A stretch of DNA of 64,000 bases from Mytilus californianus (lineage: Eukaryota > Mollusca > Bivalvia > Mytilida > Mytilidae), in the NCBI RefSeq assembly GCF_021869535.1, contig NW_026262668.1, forward strand, positions 26,045,732-26,109,731, given 5' to 3'. The position numbers were made by a program, and so were the translations under genes. Numbering within the stretch: position 1 is the stretch's first letter; the number at the start of each line of letters is the position of its first letter. The notes beneath the pieces were generated by a model that worked only from the letters and a program-made list of their open reading frames with translations, was not told the origin of the DNA and did not search any database. This document shows, one piece after another, positions 21,985-34,162 of this stretch.

Positions 21985-23243
21985 AAAAATTGAAAACAAC
22001 ACGTTTAATAATTTCATGCGTCCGAAGCGCTTTTCTGGATTTACCTTCATCAGGAACGCTCAATTTATAAACGGACAATTTTAGAAAAGTTTGTTATAAA
22101 TCATGTTAGTACCGAAGTACTGACTACTGAGCTGATGATACCCTCGGGGACTGATAGTCCACCAGCAGAGGTATCGACCCAATGATGTAAAAAATTGAAA
22201 ACAACACGTTTAATAATTTCATGCGTCCGAAGCGCTTTTCGGGATTTACCTTCATCAGGAACGCTCAATGCCAAACATTTGAAATTCGAGGGATGTATAA
22301 GTACCGAAACAGTTGAAGAGCTTTATAACAAAAATACCTAAAACAAATAGCAAAATTCATCTAAGATCAACTTTGCCTGAGGGAGTTGAAACCTTAGTTT
22401 CTTTATAATTTCAAAATTTATAAACGGACAATTTTAGAAAAGTTTGTTATAAATCATGTCAGTACCGAGGTACTGACTACTGAGCTGATGATACCCTCGG
22501 GGACTGATGGTCCACCAGCAGAGGTATCGACCCAATGATGTAAAAAATTGAAAACAACACGTTTAATAATTTCATGCGTCCGAAGCGCTTTTTCTTGATT
22601 TACCTTCATCAGGAACGCTCAATGCCAAACATTTGAAATCCGAGGGATGTATAAGTACCGAAACAGTTGAAGAGCTTTATAACAAAAATACCTAAAACAA
22701 ATAGCAAAATTCATCTAAGGTCAACTTTGCCTGAGGGAGTTGAAACCTTAGTTTCTTTATAATTTCAAAATTTATAAACGGACAATTTTAGAAAAGTTTG
22801 TTATAAATCATGTCAGTACCGAAGTACTGACTACTGAGCTGATGATACCCTCGGGGACTGATAGTCCACCAGCAGAGGTATCGACCCAATGATGTTAAAA
22901 ATTGAAAACAACACGTTTAATAATTTCATGCGTCCGAAGCGCTTTCCTCGATTTACCTTCATCAGGAACGCTCAATGCCAAACATTTGAAATCTGAGGGA
23001 TGTATAAGTACCGAAACAGTTGAAGAGCTTTATAACAAAAATACCTAAAATAAATAGCCAAATTCATCTAAGGTCAACTTTGCCTGAGGGAGTTGAAACC
23101 TTAGTTTCTTTATAATTTCAAAATTTATAAACGGACAATTTTAGAAAAGTTTGTTATAAATCATGTCAGTACCGAAGTACTGACTACTGAGCTGATGATA
23201 CCATCGGGGACTGATAGTCCACCAGCAGAGGTATCGACCCAAT
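21985..23243 (+). repeat. 353-bp tandem repeat, three full units and one short unit
   Basis: The landmark ttgaaaacaacacgtttaat starts at 21990, 22195, 22548 and 22902, giving periods of 205, 353 and 354. The first unit lacks about 150 internal bases after aggaacgctca. All units share gcgtccgaagcgctttt, accttcatcaggaacgct, taccgaagtactgactactg and actgatagtccaccagcag. Units look about 97 percent identical. The last unit ends abruptly at 23243, where family 3 sequence begins. Diverged relatives lie at 33095-33265 and 33665-33760. Confidence 0.9.
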
Positions 23244-23249
23244 ACCAAA

Positions 23250-23315
23250 GTGATATACAAACTCACAAGTCAAAGTCAAACTAGCAACGCCATGACAAAA
23301 AAGCAACGCCCTCCT
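23250..23315 (+). repeat. Family 3 repeat fragment
   Basis: The segment ataccaaagtgatatacaaa followed by ctagcaacgccatgac is the 5' part of family 3. It abuts the 353-bp array and a C-rich tract. Confidence 0.55.
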
Positions 23316-23334
23316 CCCCCCCCCCCCTCACGAA

Positions 23335-23530
23335 ATATTACCAGATGAGGCTGTGTAGGATTTCATCATCCCCTTTAGAAGTTATCTCCCTTTTATTGTT
23401 TTTTTCGACATGGCCCCTCCTCGTTGTTTATAAAGATATCATGACTTCATTTGGACAATAGGTAGATCTCATCATCATGTATTACCATATGAGGCTACGT
23501 AGGATTTCGTCATCCCCTTTGAAAGTTATG
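23335..23530 (+). repeat. Two-unit ~142-bp direct repeat
   Basis: atgaggctgtgtaggatttc at 23345 and atgaggctacgtaggatttc at 23487 are followed by matching cccctttgaaagttat-type sequence. It is a short, diverged tandem array. Confidence 0.6.
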
Positions 23531-24574
23531 TCCCCTTAAAGCGTTTCATTTATTTGCATTTTTCTTAAAAAGTATTAGCGATAGAATCGATTTGAAAACG
23601 TCAGCATGTACAGGAACAGATGGCAATGTTAATAAACATAAACAATTATTTTGATATCAACCCTTATAAGGAGTTATTTCCCTTGAAAAATTATACAAAA
23701 TTTTTGAAAAATTCTATTTCGAGAACCGGAAGTCGTAGAGACTTGGGACCTCCACCAATAATCTTTAATTCATGTGACCTTTAATTTGCACTAAGATCAA
23801 AGGTCACTGAGTGCAAAAAAAATTTACGCTGCAATTTCAAGCTAACATATTTAGAAAACCATAAGCGTTTGCTGCATACATACTGTGTATAAAATGTTCC
23901 TCTCTACGAGCTCTACATTTTATACATTAAGCTCAAACTGTCCGACCGTCTGTTCAAAAGTTGCAACGAGATAATTCTTAAAAGTATAGTATTATGTGTA
24001 TATCTTTTTAAAGGTAACAGATATCAACCTACTATAGATTGCAAAAATGATCAGTAATTTAAGACCTTTAATTTGAGGTCAATGTCAGTTCATGATGAAA
24101 TTTTACCTTGACCTTCAAGTGTACTATGACCTTAACCTTGTAATATTTGAAAGGTCAATATTGTCCTGAGTTGAATGGTGGTAGTCACATGTCTATACGA
24201 CTTCCGGTTTTCAAGTTTGGTATTGCATTATATATTTGATGATTCATTGTGTCCTTGATGAACTTCGGAATTATCCCCTATTTTTTTTTTTTTGCAATGT
24301 TGTTCTTTCACTGTAGATCATTTTACTTTTAACAGATTTGAGATATCTGTTGTCGTTTTGGAGATAATGCACTGTGAAATGTTGCAAGCAGCGGCATGTA
24401 TTTCTAAATCAACAACAGGTAACCACCTGAAATTATCAGAAATTGAGATTTTTAATATGTTTGACCAAATATCAAAAACATTCAATGAAAAAAAAACCCA
24501 AAAAATCAATTTGAAATTTTCATGTTTTGCATTGACTTTGTAAGTTTCATAAGACTAACGCATGTAGTAAAAAA

Positions 24575-24660
24575 TGGAAACTGTGGTATAATGGTCAATC
24601 AGACAACTATCCATTACAAATCAAAGGACATCGATAGCAATAAATGAATTTGACCATTCT
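24575..24660 (+). repeat. Family 1 repeat, short fragment
   Basis: It reads aaactgtggtataatggtca followed by atcagacaactatccat, matching the start of family 1 with substitutions. The rest of 23.5-25.8 kb shows nothing else I can name. Confidence 0.4.
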
Positions 24661-25837
24661 TACCATATATAGTTTACTGCGCATTGTTGCAAATATATCA
24701 ACTATTTCATTTTTTTATGAAATCATTTTGTTTGCAATGGGAAAAATAAAAGGGGCAATGTTTATTAGTGTTTTGCAATGATTTATCATAATTGATATAT
24801 GTGAATCTTTTATTGCAACAGCACTTCAGTCGACAAATATTTAGATCAATAGTGAATTAATGGGTGATGTTCTTGGTCATAGCCTTACAAACACAAACAG
24901 CTACGTTTTAAATTGACAGTCAACTTTAACACAAGCAAAAACGTTGATGGCATTTTTTAAGAATCGTGCTGAACTATCAACATCGTCAATGTCATTAATA
25001 AAAAAACACAAAAAATATATATTTTTATTTTTTAATCAGACATTTATCATTTTAATCAGGTTAATTAAAACAAATTATTATATTATATTATATATATTAA
25101 AACTAAACATTTGATTTACTTATTTTTGCAGGAAAGTGCGTTGTGTGGCTTACTCCTTTGTTTCATTTTTGTGTGTTTTGTTGGTTTACTGCTCGTTCGT
25201 ATGTGTAATCATGTGATTACCAAATGAAAGATCATGAGGAAAGTATTTATTTGCGGCTTTAAGTATAAACTTTGCCGAGGAATATTAAAAACTGGGGTAC
25301 TGGAAATGTTTGAAAAGAAAGGGAAGATACTAAGGTGGTTATAATAACATATACGTTGTGTTGCGCATGCCTAGGGAAAATCCGGTCACAAGTCGGTCAT
25401 GTAATGAAATGTTACTGCTCAGTTGACACTTCATTTTCTTAATTTCCGAATTGTATTTAAAAGAATTTTTTTTACTTCCACAATTTTATACTATTGTTTT
25501 TGTTTTTATTATTTCTAAACTTTTTTGTATTTGATTATTACACATCACGTGTAACCACGTAAAACATTTACTTCCTTATGCACTCAAAATTCACCAAAAA
25601 CATTCCATAATTTAGCTTGAATTAAGAAATAATCAACCTTATTAAAACCTGTTGCATTAATACATGTTGCGTACTATTTTAGTTACTTTTGTTCTTTGAA
25701 ATACGAGCAATTACCTTTGAGAATATTCATATCAAAATCATAAAATCCATATAAGTACGTATTAATTTACATTAGTTAACAAACTGCATCAGTTTAGAAA
25801 GTTAACGTGATATGTTAACATCTTTTATTCATAAGAT

Positions 25838-26962
25838 GCTTAAGATTACATGTGCATGTAATGATTGCAGCAACGTCAAAGCATATACGGTTTTCTATAG
25901 ACATATCAACGCATCAATGTAGTATGTTTTAGAGAAAAGTGGCTCGCCAACTAGAGCCAGTTTCTTTTTTTTTCTTCTCTAAAACAACGTCCGTAAAAAA
26001 AAGCTGACTGTGACCTAAAATGAAAACTTCATATATCTGGGATTTTTGCTTAGCATCATGGTGCGAGGCTTTGTTTCATTCGATATACACGCTATCTTTA
26101 AATTCTTACTAACCATCAGTAAATTCTGATTGGTTGCTTAATTATGCGCTAATATGCTATTGGCTGACATGACTTATAAAATTTGGACCAATTTAGGAAG
26201 GTGGGAGTATTTCACAATCAAATGGGCTGACAGTTCGAGTATTCGAGATCCAATCGATAATTTGCTGCAAACAAATCAAATAATATTGGATAAGCGCTGA
26301 TAGTCAGAACTGATATATTTACTATCAAGCATTTCCTTTGCTTTAATCCGTATAACACTATTAGTTGTATTCACATTCTTTCCTATTGATGATGTGTGTG
26401 TTTGGACATCTGTTGCATCAATGGCATTCATTAAAAAACCTTTTATAATGACATATTTTGTTTTTGTAGTTTTAACATTGTGTAGCGTATAAAAATAGAT
26501 TCATGTAACAACGTATTTGATTTTAACGAACGAAATCTTTGTATTACTGAAAAATTATTACACCAGGGTTTTCGATATCACAAACTTGTCAAAACGTCTG
26601 ATCACCCGTACTAGGACGTTATTCGTAAACACAAATCAACGTGCAGACGTCTTATGCGTTCAGGTATTTCAGATCCCGTCTTTTATGGTAATATTCTATA
26701 CAAATCACAAAAAAATGTCGTCATTCACCTCAAAGGCTAACCAAACCTTTAAACAGACGTATAAAGAAGGGATATAGTTACGATACTGTTGTCGTGTCAT
26801 TTGAGATGGCATTTTTTAGAATTAATATTGATTCACTCATCGGGTCCTGGCATCGGAAATAAACACATTTATTCTAAAACAAGTTTTTGGCATGATACAG
26901 GTTATGTTAATCTCGTATATTTTATAATGGTGTGATACTTAACCCCTAACTGAAAGGATTGT
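25838..26962 (+). repeat. Diverged direct duplication, copy A
   Basis: It aligns with 34163-35485 over about 1.1 kb. Landmarks are gatgcttaagattacatgtg, tatagacatatcaacgcatc, tccgtaaaaaaaagctgact, aattattacaccagggtttt and gggatatagttacgatactg. By eye identity is about 85-90 percent. Copy A lacks the family 1 insertion found in copy B and keeps ~100 bases (about 26060-26160) missing from B. The frame 26517-26777 is not conserved intact in B. Confidence 0.8.
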
Positions 26963-26989
26963 ACTTGATTTTAATATAATGAACACATA

Positions 26990-27503
26990 ATCTTTCAATC
27001 AGTTTTATTGAGGTCTGGAGCTGGCATGTCATTAACTGATGGTAGTCCTTTGTTTATTCATGTTGATCATTGTCATATTGCTTAGGTTCTTTTGTTACCT
27101 ATTCTTAATTCAAACTCGGACTTCTTTCAAACTGAGTTTTACTGTGCGTATTGCTATGTGTTTGTTTATTCCACATTGGCTAGTGGTATAGGGAGAGGGT
27201 TAAGGTCGCATAAAACATGTTTAACCCCGCCGCATTTTTCCGCCTGTCCCAAGTCAGGAACCTCTGGCCTTTGTTAGTTTTGTATTTTTTTTTAATTTTT
27301 GCTCATTTATATGGTTCGGAGTTTAGTGTGACGTCCATTTTTACTGAACTAGTATACATTATTGTTAAGGAGCCAGCTGAAACCCGCCTCCGGGTGCGAG
27401 ATTTTCTCGCTGTGTTTAGACCCATTGGTGGCCTTGAGCTGTTTTCTGTTCTGTGGTTGGGTTGTTGTCTCATTGACACATTCCCCGTTTCCATTCTCAG
27501 TTT
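26990..27503 (+). repeat. Family 2 interspersed repeat, long copy
   Basis: Landmarks in order are ctgagttttactgtgcgtat, catgtttaaccccgccgcat, cctgtcccaagtcagg, actgaactagtatacattat, gagccagctgaaacccg, tgggttgttgtctcattgac and attccccgtttccattctca. A second copy with the last ~200 bases is at 38141-38335. The 27217-27543 frame lies wholly in the repeat, so I do not call it a gene. Confidence 0.8.
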
Positions 27504-28117
27504 AAACGATAAAGGAAAAAATGTATATCTTAGATCCTCTTGATGTGTAGATTCTTGGAACATAAAATTTCTTTGATACTGTTTCTGGACCATATTTCAT
27601 AGTTTGCTTCGTGTAGACCGAGACAGCTTCTTAAATTAATATCAGATCATCAGCCATTACATTTATAGCTCTTTTCGCTGGCTAGATACTAACCGATATG
27701 TAATTATTTACGGTCAGTTGTACAGTTTTCCTTTTATGTGAAATCGCTGCTACGCTGATGTCAGTATCACTGAACTGGTCGTGATAAACTTTCGTTCACA
27801 TAAACCGCACTTGAAATTTTTCGCAGAAACGAACGAGTGCTTTTTTCTGAAAAAATTATATATCCGAATACAAGCAATTTAGCAAGTGAGTAAAAGATTT
27901 TATAACAAAAACAATATTTTTCAAACAATGAAAAATCTAGCAAAGTGGTATTTTAAAGTATTTTCAAAAATACCGAACTCAAATGTAACATGTGTAAATT
28001 CAAAAAGGGAAAGTCCAAAAGGACAAACTGATGAAATCAAACGTAAGACTTTATCACCCAACGTAACGAATGGAAAACAACTGCCATATTATTGACAATG
28101 CATGCTATTTCAGATCG

Positions 28118-28512
28118 TATCATACTATGCAATTCGAAAAAAAAAAAAAAAACAGCAAAAACAAACTAAGGTGACGACCGTTTAATTTTTGGAGGGATGG
28201 CGATGCAGGAGGATTTTGTATATAAATAAGAACTGAAAAAAATCACTTTTCTCAAGACAGGGTGAAAATGAATAATCTGCCACACAAAATGCAGGAAACA
28301 AATGTATGCAAAATGGAAAATAAATTTCCGTGCGCAAAAGATCGTCTTTTACTATGCTATGTGAAAAAAAAAAGAAATTGACGAAGATGACGACCGTTTA
28401 AATTTCGGAAGGATGGTGAGGTAGGAGGATTGTGAAAATAAAGAAGAACTGAAAAATATCGCTTCGCACAAGACAGGATGAAAATGAACAACCTGCCACA
28501 CAAAATGCAAAA
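28118..28512 (+). repeat. Direct repeat pair, ~216-bp offset
   Basis: gacgaccgtttaa occurs at about 28173 and 28389, each followed by ggaggatt, aagaactgaaaaa, caagacagg and gccacacaaaatgca in the same order. The two copies are roughly 85 percent alike. Confidence 0.75.
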
Positions 28513-29334
28513 TTCTTCCTATTAGTGGATACTTTGAATTAAAGATAGGATATGCTGAGACTATTTGATAACAACTGTCATATTCCTGACTTGGTACAGA
28601 ACATTTTAAGAAAAAATGGTGGGTTGAACCTGGTTTTATTGCTAGCCAAACCTCCCGCTTATATGGCAATGTTAAAAATACCGCTAAAATGACAACATTA
28701 CGTGACAGGAATACAGTACAAAAAAACACAAGAACGACGATGCCATATGGTATTTTGAACCCCACGAATAAAATTTATATATGCAAGACTTTACATTTAA
28801 ACGATAAAAATTATTTGATTTTATCGTAAATGTCATACCACAACACTTTTTCATAAATACAGAATTTTATAATATTTTGATTCAATTCAGAACTTTTCAA
28901 ACTTTTGTTTAAGGGGAGATCACTCAGATTGTTCAATTTTATAAGGGTTGGGTACATAAAAAATGTCTTCATTGTTTTATAGCAAAAAAAAAATTATGTT
29001 ATGAAACATTTTATTGTAGCTTTCTTCACATATTTTTAAAATTTATTTCAAAATTCTATCAGTTAGTTTTCTATTCACATAATAGGTTTTTTTCCAGTTT
29101 AATCCATACAAAATATGTCTTTTTTGCACAACCTGTGGCTTGATAACAATCTCTGAGTAACTGATACCTTTTATAGTATTTTTGAAAACAGCCCACATTA
29201 AACTTTATTTAGGCAAAGTATGGGAAAAACCTGTCAAATGTTTTTAATGTCCATACTACATTAAAGCTTATCATCATCAACATAACCATAATTAATCACA
29301 AATGAAAGATTAAACTGCTTGCAGAAGTCTTTTT

Positions 29335-29640
29335 TACTGAAAAGAGAGACAAAAAATACCAAAGTGACATTCAAACTCATAATTCGAAAATAAACTGACA
29401 ACGCCATGGCAAAAAAAAAGACCAAATCACAAACAACAGTATTCAAAACACAACATCGAAAACTGCAGACTGGGCAACACGAACCCAACCGAATACTGGG
29501 GTGATCTCAGGTCCTCCGGAAGGGTAAACATATCCTGCTCCACATGTTGCACCCGTCATGTTGCTCATGCAAATACATATCCAGTGATAAGACTATTTCG
29601 GTAGGTCACATTCGGGAAAACAGGACGGGATTGTGGTTAC
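29335..29640 (+). repeat. Family 3 interspersed repeat, long copy
   Basis: It opens with aaaataccaaagtgacattc and passes through aaactgacaacgccatgg, an A-rich middle, gggcaacacgaacccaacc, tgatctcaggtcctccgg and tatcctgctccacatgt. It continues to acaggacgggattgtggtta. Other copies: 63690-63900, 36330-36510 (-), and fragments at 0.8, 3.0 and 23.25 kb. Confidence 0.75.
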
Positions 29641-31124
29641 GACAGTTGGAACATATTCGTCGTCATCTGTGAAACAGATGTTTTATAACAATCAACCAAA
29701 TGTGAATGTCCACAGTCGTATAGCAAAAGCATTTAGTTGTGCTATATTTCTTTGATAACAAAATCAATCTTTGTACGATAAATGATATTCAAAGATCTTA
29801 TTACAGTTATGTATACTTAACAATAGTATAAAAATAGTAGTCATTTTAGTCATAAAACAGATTCATGCAGAAAAAGGAGTCACGTTTGTGTGAAAGGTTT
29901 GCATATAAATTTCAATGTTTTACCATGAACAAGAGATTAAAGATATTTGCCAAAATAAAAAAAAAACTGTTGTTTGCATATCGGCAAAATTGCCTTTGCA
30001 GAAAAAACGTGACTTAGCCTTTGGAGGTTCAAAAGTGTTTAGAATAGTAAGATATTGTATAATTACGGACAAATCTACTGTTATGATAATGCCATTACCG
30101 GAGCACTGAGATGAAAATTGCGCAGTTATTTATGCCAATTCTGAATACAGTTTTTGAGCTATGTCACATATTTTGGTAACATTTTGCATACGGCTTTGGC
30201 GTCTTGAATTATAACTGAAAATACATAAAATAATGCATTGATCTCCTTTAATTTCGGAATTATTACTGATTGATTTCTGACAAAATAGGTGAACATGTGT
30301 ACAAAGAGCAGTTAAAATCGGCGAAAAACATTCTGAAATTTGACTTAAAATCTTCAAATCTCCAATATCAAATCAATAGATCTTTCTTAAAAAGTTATAT
30401 GTTGTTGATACATAAATTTCCGTTTTGATGATATAAAATAATCGTATGGTCACAGACTTCATTTTTAGTTAATTAACCAATCGTTTTACCTAGTTGGTAA
30501 TGACGTTTTACGGCCTACAACGCAATAACATTACGCTTATTTCGACGTTTTTTTTATTTTGTCACTTAGAACAACACTTTTATACGATAAAAACCAAGTC
30601 GAAAACCATATTATTATTTTACAGCATTAAAACAGAAATTTATGTATCAACATCATATAGTTTTAAAAAAAAAATCTATAGACTTGAAATTGGAGGTCTG
30701 ATGATTTTAAGACAAAAGAAAGTTAGAATAATCCTTTTGCACGGTTTCTGTACTGTACGGTTTTTGTTTTAGTTCTTAATATGACTATTTACTCATTTTG
30801 ATTCGCACTCTTAATCGATTAAGATATAAGGAGATAAGATATTATTTTCATCATGCATTACTCAAAATCCTTTGGCGGGTTTGACCCTTTTATTTGTTTT
30901 TAATTTGTTATTTGCTTAAATATTAGGATGATGGACACTTACTGGGCCTATTCAATTTTGAACTATTATTAATAACATGATTTTTGTCGGTCTCTCTTCG
31001 ATATACAAGTATGAGTTTTGATTATTCCTCTGTGTATCTTTCGCCTCTTAACATCATAACGTCACAACAAACACCTATTGAGTAAATAGGAGATGACATA
31101 ATAAGCGTGTAGTCAAAGTGTACA

Positions 31125-31400
31125 GTTTTTAATTCTTTTTTTCAGACTCATCCACTGCTGTTAACTCTGTACTGTTCATACAATTCGATTATGGAAAAAA
31201 AGATCAGTTCAGCCTATGTTCAAAATGTTAAGTCGTTATGATTTACCTGTAAAAGATCAACTATATAGTTACTGAAACAGTACTGAATTAACCGCAGATT
31301 AATCTGAAAATTGGCTAAAAGACGATAAGGGTTTTATTTATTGTTGAATATCCTACGACGACCTATAGATATTTACAGCCTTGTCCCATTTAATTGCCAC
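31125..31400 (+). repeat. Direct repeat partner of 33835-34140
   Basis: Shared order: cagactcatccactgc, aagatcagttcagcctatgt, gatcaactatatagttactg, gtactgaattaaccgcag, tatttacagccttgtc. It lies inside segmental copy A, so at least two duplication rounds shaped this region. Confidence 0.75.
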
Positions 31401-32264
31401 CTTATTCAATATTGATAAAATTATACAATTTACCTTTTTTTTATTTGTTTAAGTAGATGCAATGTGTCTTACATGTTAAATCTAGCTTACTTTTAGCCAT
31501 GTAAGAAGACGGATTATTTAAATGAACACCGCAATACGTTTTATATATGAAAATTGCACCGTAAAAGCAAATAAACTATAAAGAAAATAATAACCGCATT
31601 AATGTATCTAAATTTCAACGTTAGTAAGCCTCATTGATAAGCAACCTTTGATACCAATAAATGATGTTTTGCAACTGATTAGGATTAATAAAAATTTTTA
31701 ATCAATACACCGATTTTTATATGGTTTAGGAAATTAATTATCCTACTTAATATTACAAGAAGTTTCATTTATCATCAATGGGAATTAAAAGAGACTAAAC
31801 ATTGTGATTTGTTCGATTTCGTATACGTATTTTATTTTTTTAAATAACGGCATATTTTCTATTTTTGTCCTGTTATATACTCAAACGTTTTCATCATAAC
31901 TATGCACTAATTTCTAAACGTATGTCATAAACGTTGGATAATTTTTAACCAAACCTTTACAACATTCAAACATACAACTTTATTTTTGTGTGGTCGGCTA
32001 GAGAAAGATTTTGTTAAATATTTGCAGATGACTCATTGAACTACCATGATGAACATGTGTAGAAATTGTAAAGTACATAGTTACTTAGTTTTTCTCTATT
32101 CAACTATATCCTTTAAGTATTTGTTCCGAAAACACCGCCTTATGACAGAACATAAAGTTCATGATTTAAGTCCTATCAAATCCTTTTGAACGACGAAACC
32201 CATATATTATGTAATTCGTTAGCTCTGTATAGGATTTGTCTGCATGTCGTTTACCCCAGGTATG

Positions 32265-32835
32265 TTTTTAGTCCACTACCGACGAAGTCGAAGGGGACTT
32301 TAGGTTTGCACTCTGTCTGTCTGTCTCTCTGTCTGTCTGTCTGTCTGCCTGCCATCCGTCAGTCCGGCAAATCAGTTTTCCACCCTTTTTACTTCGTGCT
32401 TGAAGATATTGATTTGAAATTTGGTATATAGAGTTATCATGACAAGTTACAGATCAAGTTCAAATTATGTTCCGGTCTGATGATTTTGTGGAGAATTATG
32501 GTCCTTGGACTTAGAATATTCACTCAAATAATCAGTTTTCCGCACTTTTTTTGTCATGAATAAAGATATTGATTTAATAATTGATATATAGTTTTATCAT
32601 GACAAGTTACAGATCACTTTCGAATTTTTTTTCCTGTCTGATGATTTTGTACAGAGTTATGGTCCTTGGACATAGAAAAATCACTCAAATAATCAGTTTT
32701 CCACACTTTTTTTCGTCATGCATGAAAATATTGACTTGATATTTGTAATAAAGTTTACATCATGAAAAGTTATAGATCAAGTTAGCATTTTGTTCCAGTA
32801 CAATGAATTCTTAACCGGTAGTAGTCTATGTATTG
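32265..32835 (+). repeat. (GTCT)n microsatellite plus ~160-bp tandem repeat, three units
   Basis: A gtctgtctgtctgcc tract at about 32312-32352 leads into three units with atcagttttc at 32371, 32531 and 32692 (periods 160 and 161). Units contain agatattgattt, catgacaagttacagatca, ttccggtctgatgattttgt and gttatggtccttggac. Confidence 0.85.
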
Positions 32836-33094
32836 CCATGCAATACTCTCAGAATGCTTGTTTTCTATAAATGAACAAACATCACAACCGTCTTTCGTGT
32901 ATTTATGTTAAATGAAAAATAATACTTCATAAATTTCGTACTTCTAATTGATATCACCTTTAACGCCTAGATTCGAAATTACAAAGTCAATTATGTTTAC
33001 ATACTTTTGGAGCTATATTAAACATTAGGACTTAAAAAGAATAGCCACAGCCGGCGTAGATTTTATGCTTACTTACTAATATATACCTCATATA

Positions 33095-33265
33095 TCATAT
33101 CAGTAGGGAATGACTGACAATCTGGCTAGTAACACTCTCGGGACTAACAGTAGTTGTACAGACCAAGTGCTAGTAACATAAGTTAATAAAAGCAACATTA
33201 GCAAATTTGGCGCTTTCTGGATTTCCCATCAATGGGAACGTTAAACCCGGAAATTTTAAAGGCCG
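33095..33265 (+). repeat. Diverged single copy of the 353-bp tandem unit
   Basis: gactgacaatctggctagtaacactctcgggactaacagtagt-like sequence aligns with the actgactactgagctgatga...cctcggggactgatagt part of the 21985-23243 array. ggcgctttctggatttccca then aligns with gcgcttttctggatttacct. Identity is about 65-70 percent. Confidence 0.65.
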
Positions 33266-33664
33266 GATGTATATATACACGAAGTGCTATCTTTCGTCTC
33301 TTTTCTTTCTTATCTTCATAAAGACACAGCAAACACCATTTCAACTAATAGTGGATGACATACTAACCATTTAACCAAAATGCACAAGTAGGAGAAAAAC
33401 AAGCGACGTTATGGTCATAAGAGTAAAAGAATGATACAAGGATCATTTCATGACACACTACACAACAAAAACTAATTGAGCAACACAACCATCCTTCTAG
33501 ATATAGTATTCACAAGTAGATAAGTTTATAAATTGTTGCTATACCATGGCATATTATCTGAAGAAACTTATTGATAAAAGTCATAATTATATTGGTCAAT
33601 TATTTTCTTTGATAATTTCAAGGTAATTCAAAGTATAAATACCCACTTGCTTGGTTTTCAAATA

Positions 33665-33760
33665 TTCAGCTTTAAGCGTTACTGATGACGGTTAATCCAG
33701 AAGGGCGCTTTGGATGCATGTAATTTAAAACGGGTTGTTTTTATTTTTTGTAAACGAATT
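33665..33760 (-). repeat. Diverged inverted copy of the 353-bp unit core
   Basis: agcgttactgatgacggtta, atccagaagggcgctttgga and aaaacgggttgttttt are the inverse of the gcgtccgaagcgctttt...catcaggaacgct segment and the aacaacacgttt segment. It faces the 33095-33265 copy about 0.4 kb away. Confidence 0.65.
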
Positions 33761-33834
33761 TTAGTTTGAAACTGTCATTTGATCTGCACAACTCATAAAG
33801 GACTGAACAATAACTTTTAAAAGCTATTTTTAGT

Positions 33835-34140
33835 TTTTCAATCTTTTTGTCAGACTCATCCACTGCGTTAATTCAGTACTTTTCGACTGTAGTCAAATAA
33901 GATCAGTTCAGTCTATGTTAAAAATGTTTAGTAGTTATATTTTACCTGTAAAGATCAACTATATAGTTACTGAATTATATGAAAAAGTACTGAACAGTAC
34001 TGAATTAACCGCAGTATTTGAAAATTGAGTGAAAGACTGAACATGACTTAATAAATCATTGTTCGGACTTTCGATATTAGTCTTATTTATTGTGGAATAC
34101 CGTATGGCGACCTGTAGTTATTTACAGCCTTGTCTTTCTT
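33835..34140 (+). repeat. Direct repeat partner of 31125-31400
   Basis: Same landmarks as the partner, with an extra internal repeat of agtactgaa (33990-34010). Confidence 0.75.
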
Positions 34141-34162
34141 ATTTGCAATTCTTATTTGATAG

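Larger units (their letters stand above)
29660..33080 (+). repeat. Old segmental duplication, copy A
   Basis: Blocks align in order with 61345-63545: tcaaagatcttattacagtt (29793/61717), taccggagcactg (30097/62065), ttttgcacggtttctgtact (30737/62532), caacatttaattcac-type sequence, aaataacgg (31844/62890), gatgactcattgaactacca (32028/63077) and atagccacagccggcgtaga (33041/63502). Copy A carries a 32265-32830 satellite insertion absent from the other copy. Identity looks like 75-80 percent by eye. No conserved reading frame was recognised. Confidence 0.7.

Noticed and set aside
22000..23000. Hammerhead-ribozyme-like core (CTGATGA ... GAAA) on the minus strand of each 353-bp unit
   Set aside because: After ctgatga-aggtaaatcca-gaaa the short gcg...cgc helix is followed by atg, which is not an allowed NUH cleavage triplet. 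The first stem-II pair is A-A, and no helix I partner exists. The 33.7-kb copy reads gaag instead of gaaa.
27217..27593. Open frames of 108 (+) and 96 (-) codons
   Set aside because: They lie wholly within family 2 repeat sequence, and the same repeat at 38.1 kb does not keep the frame.
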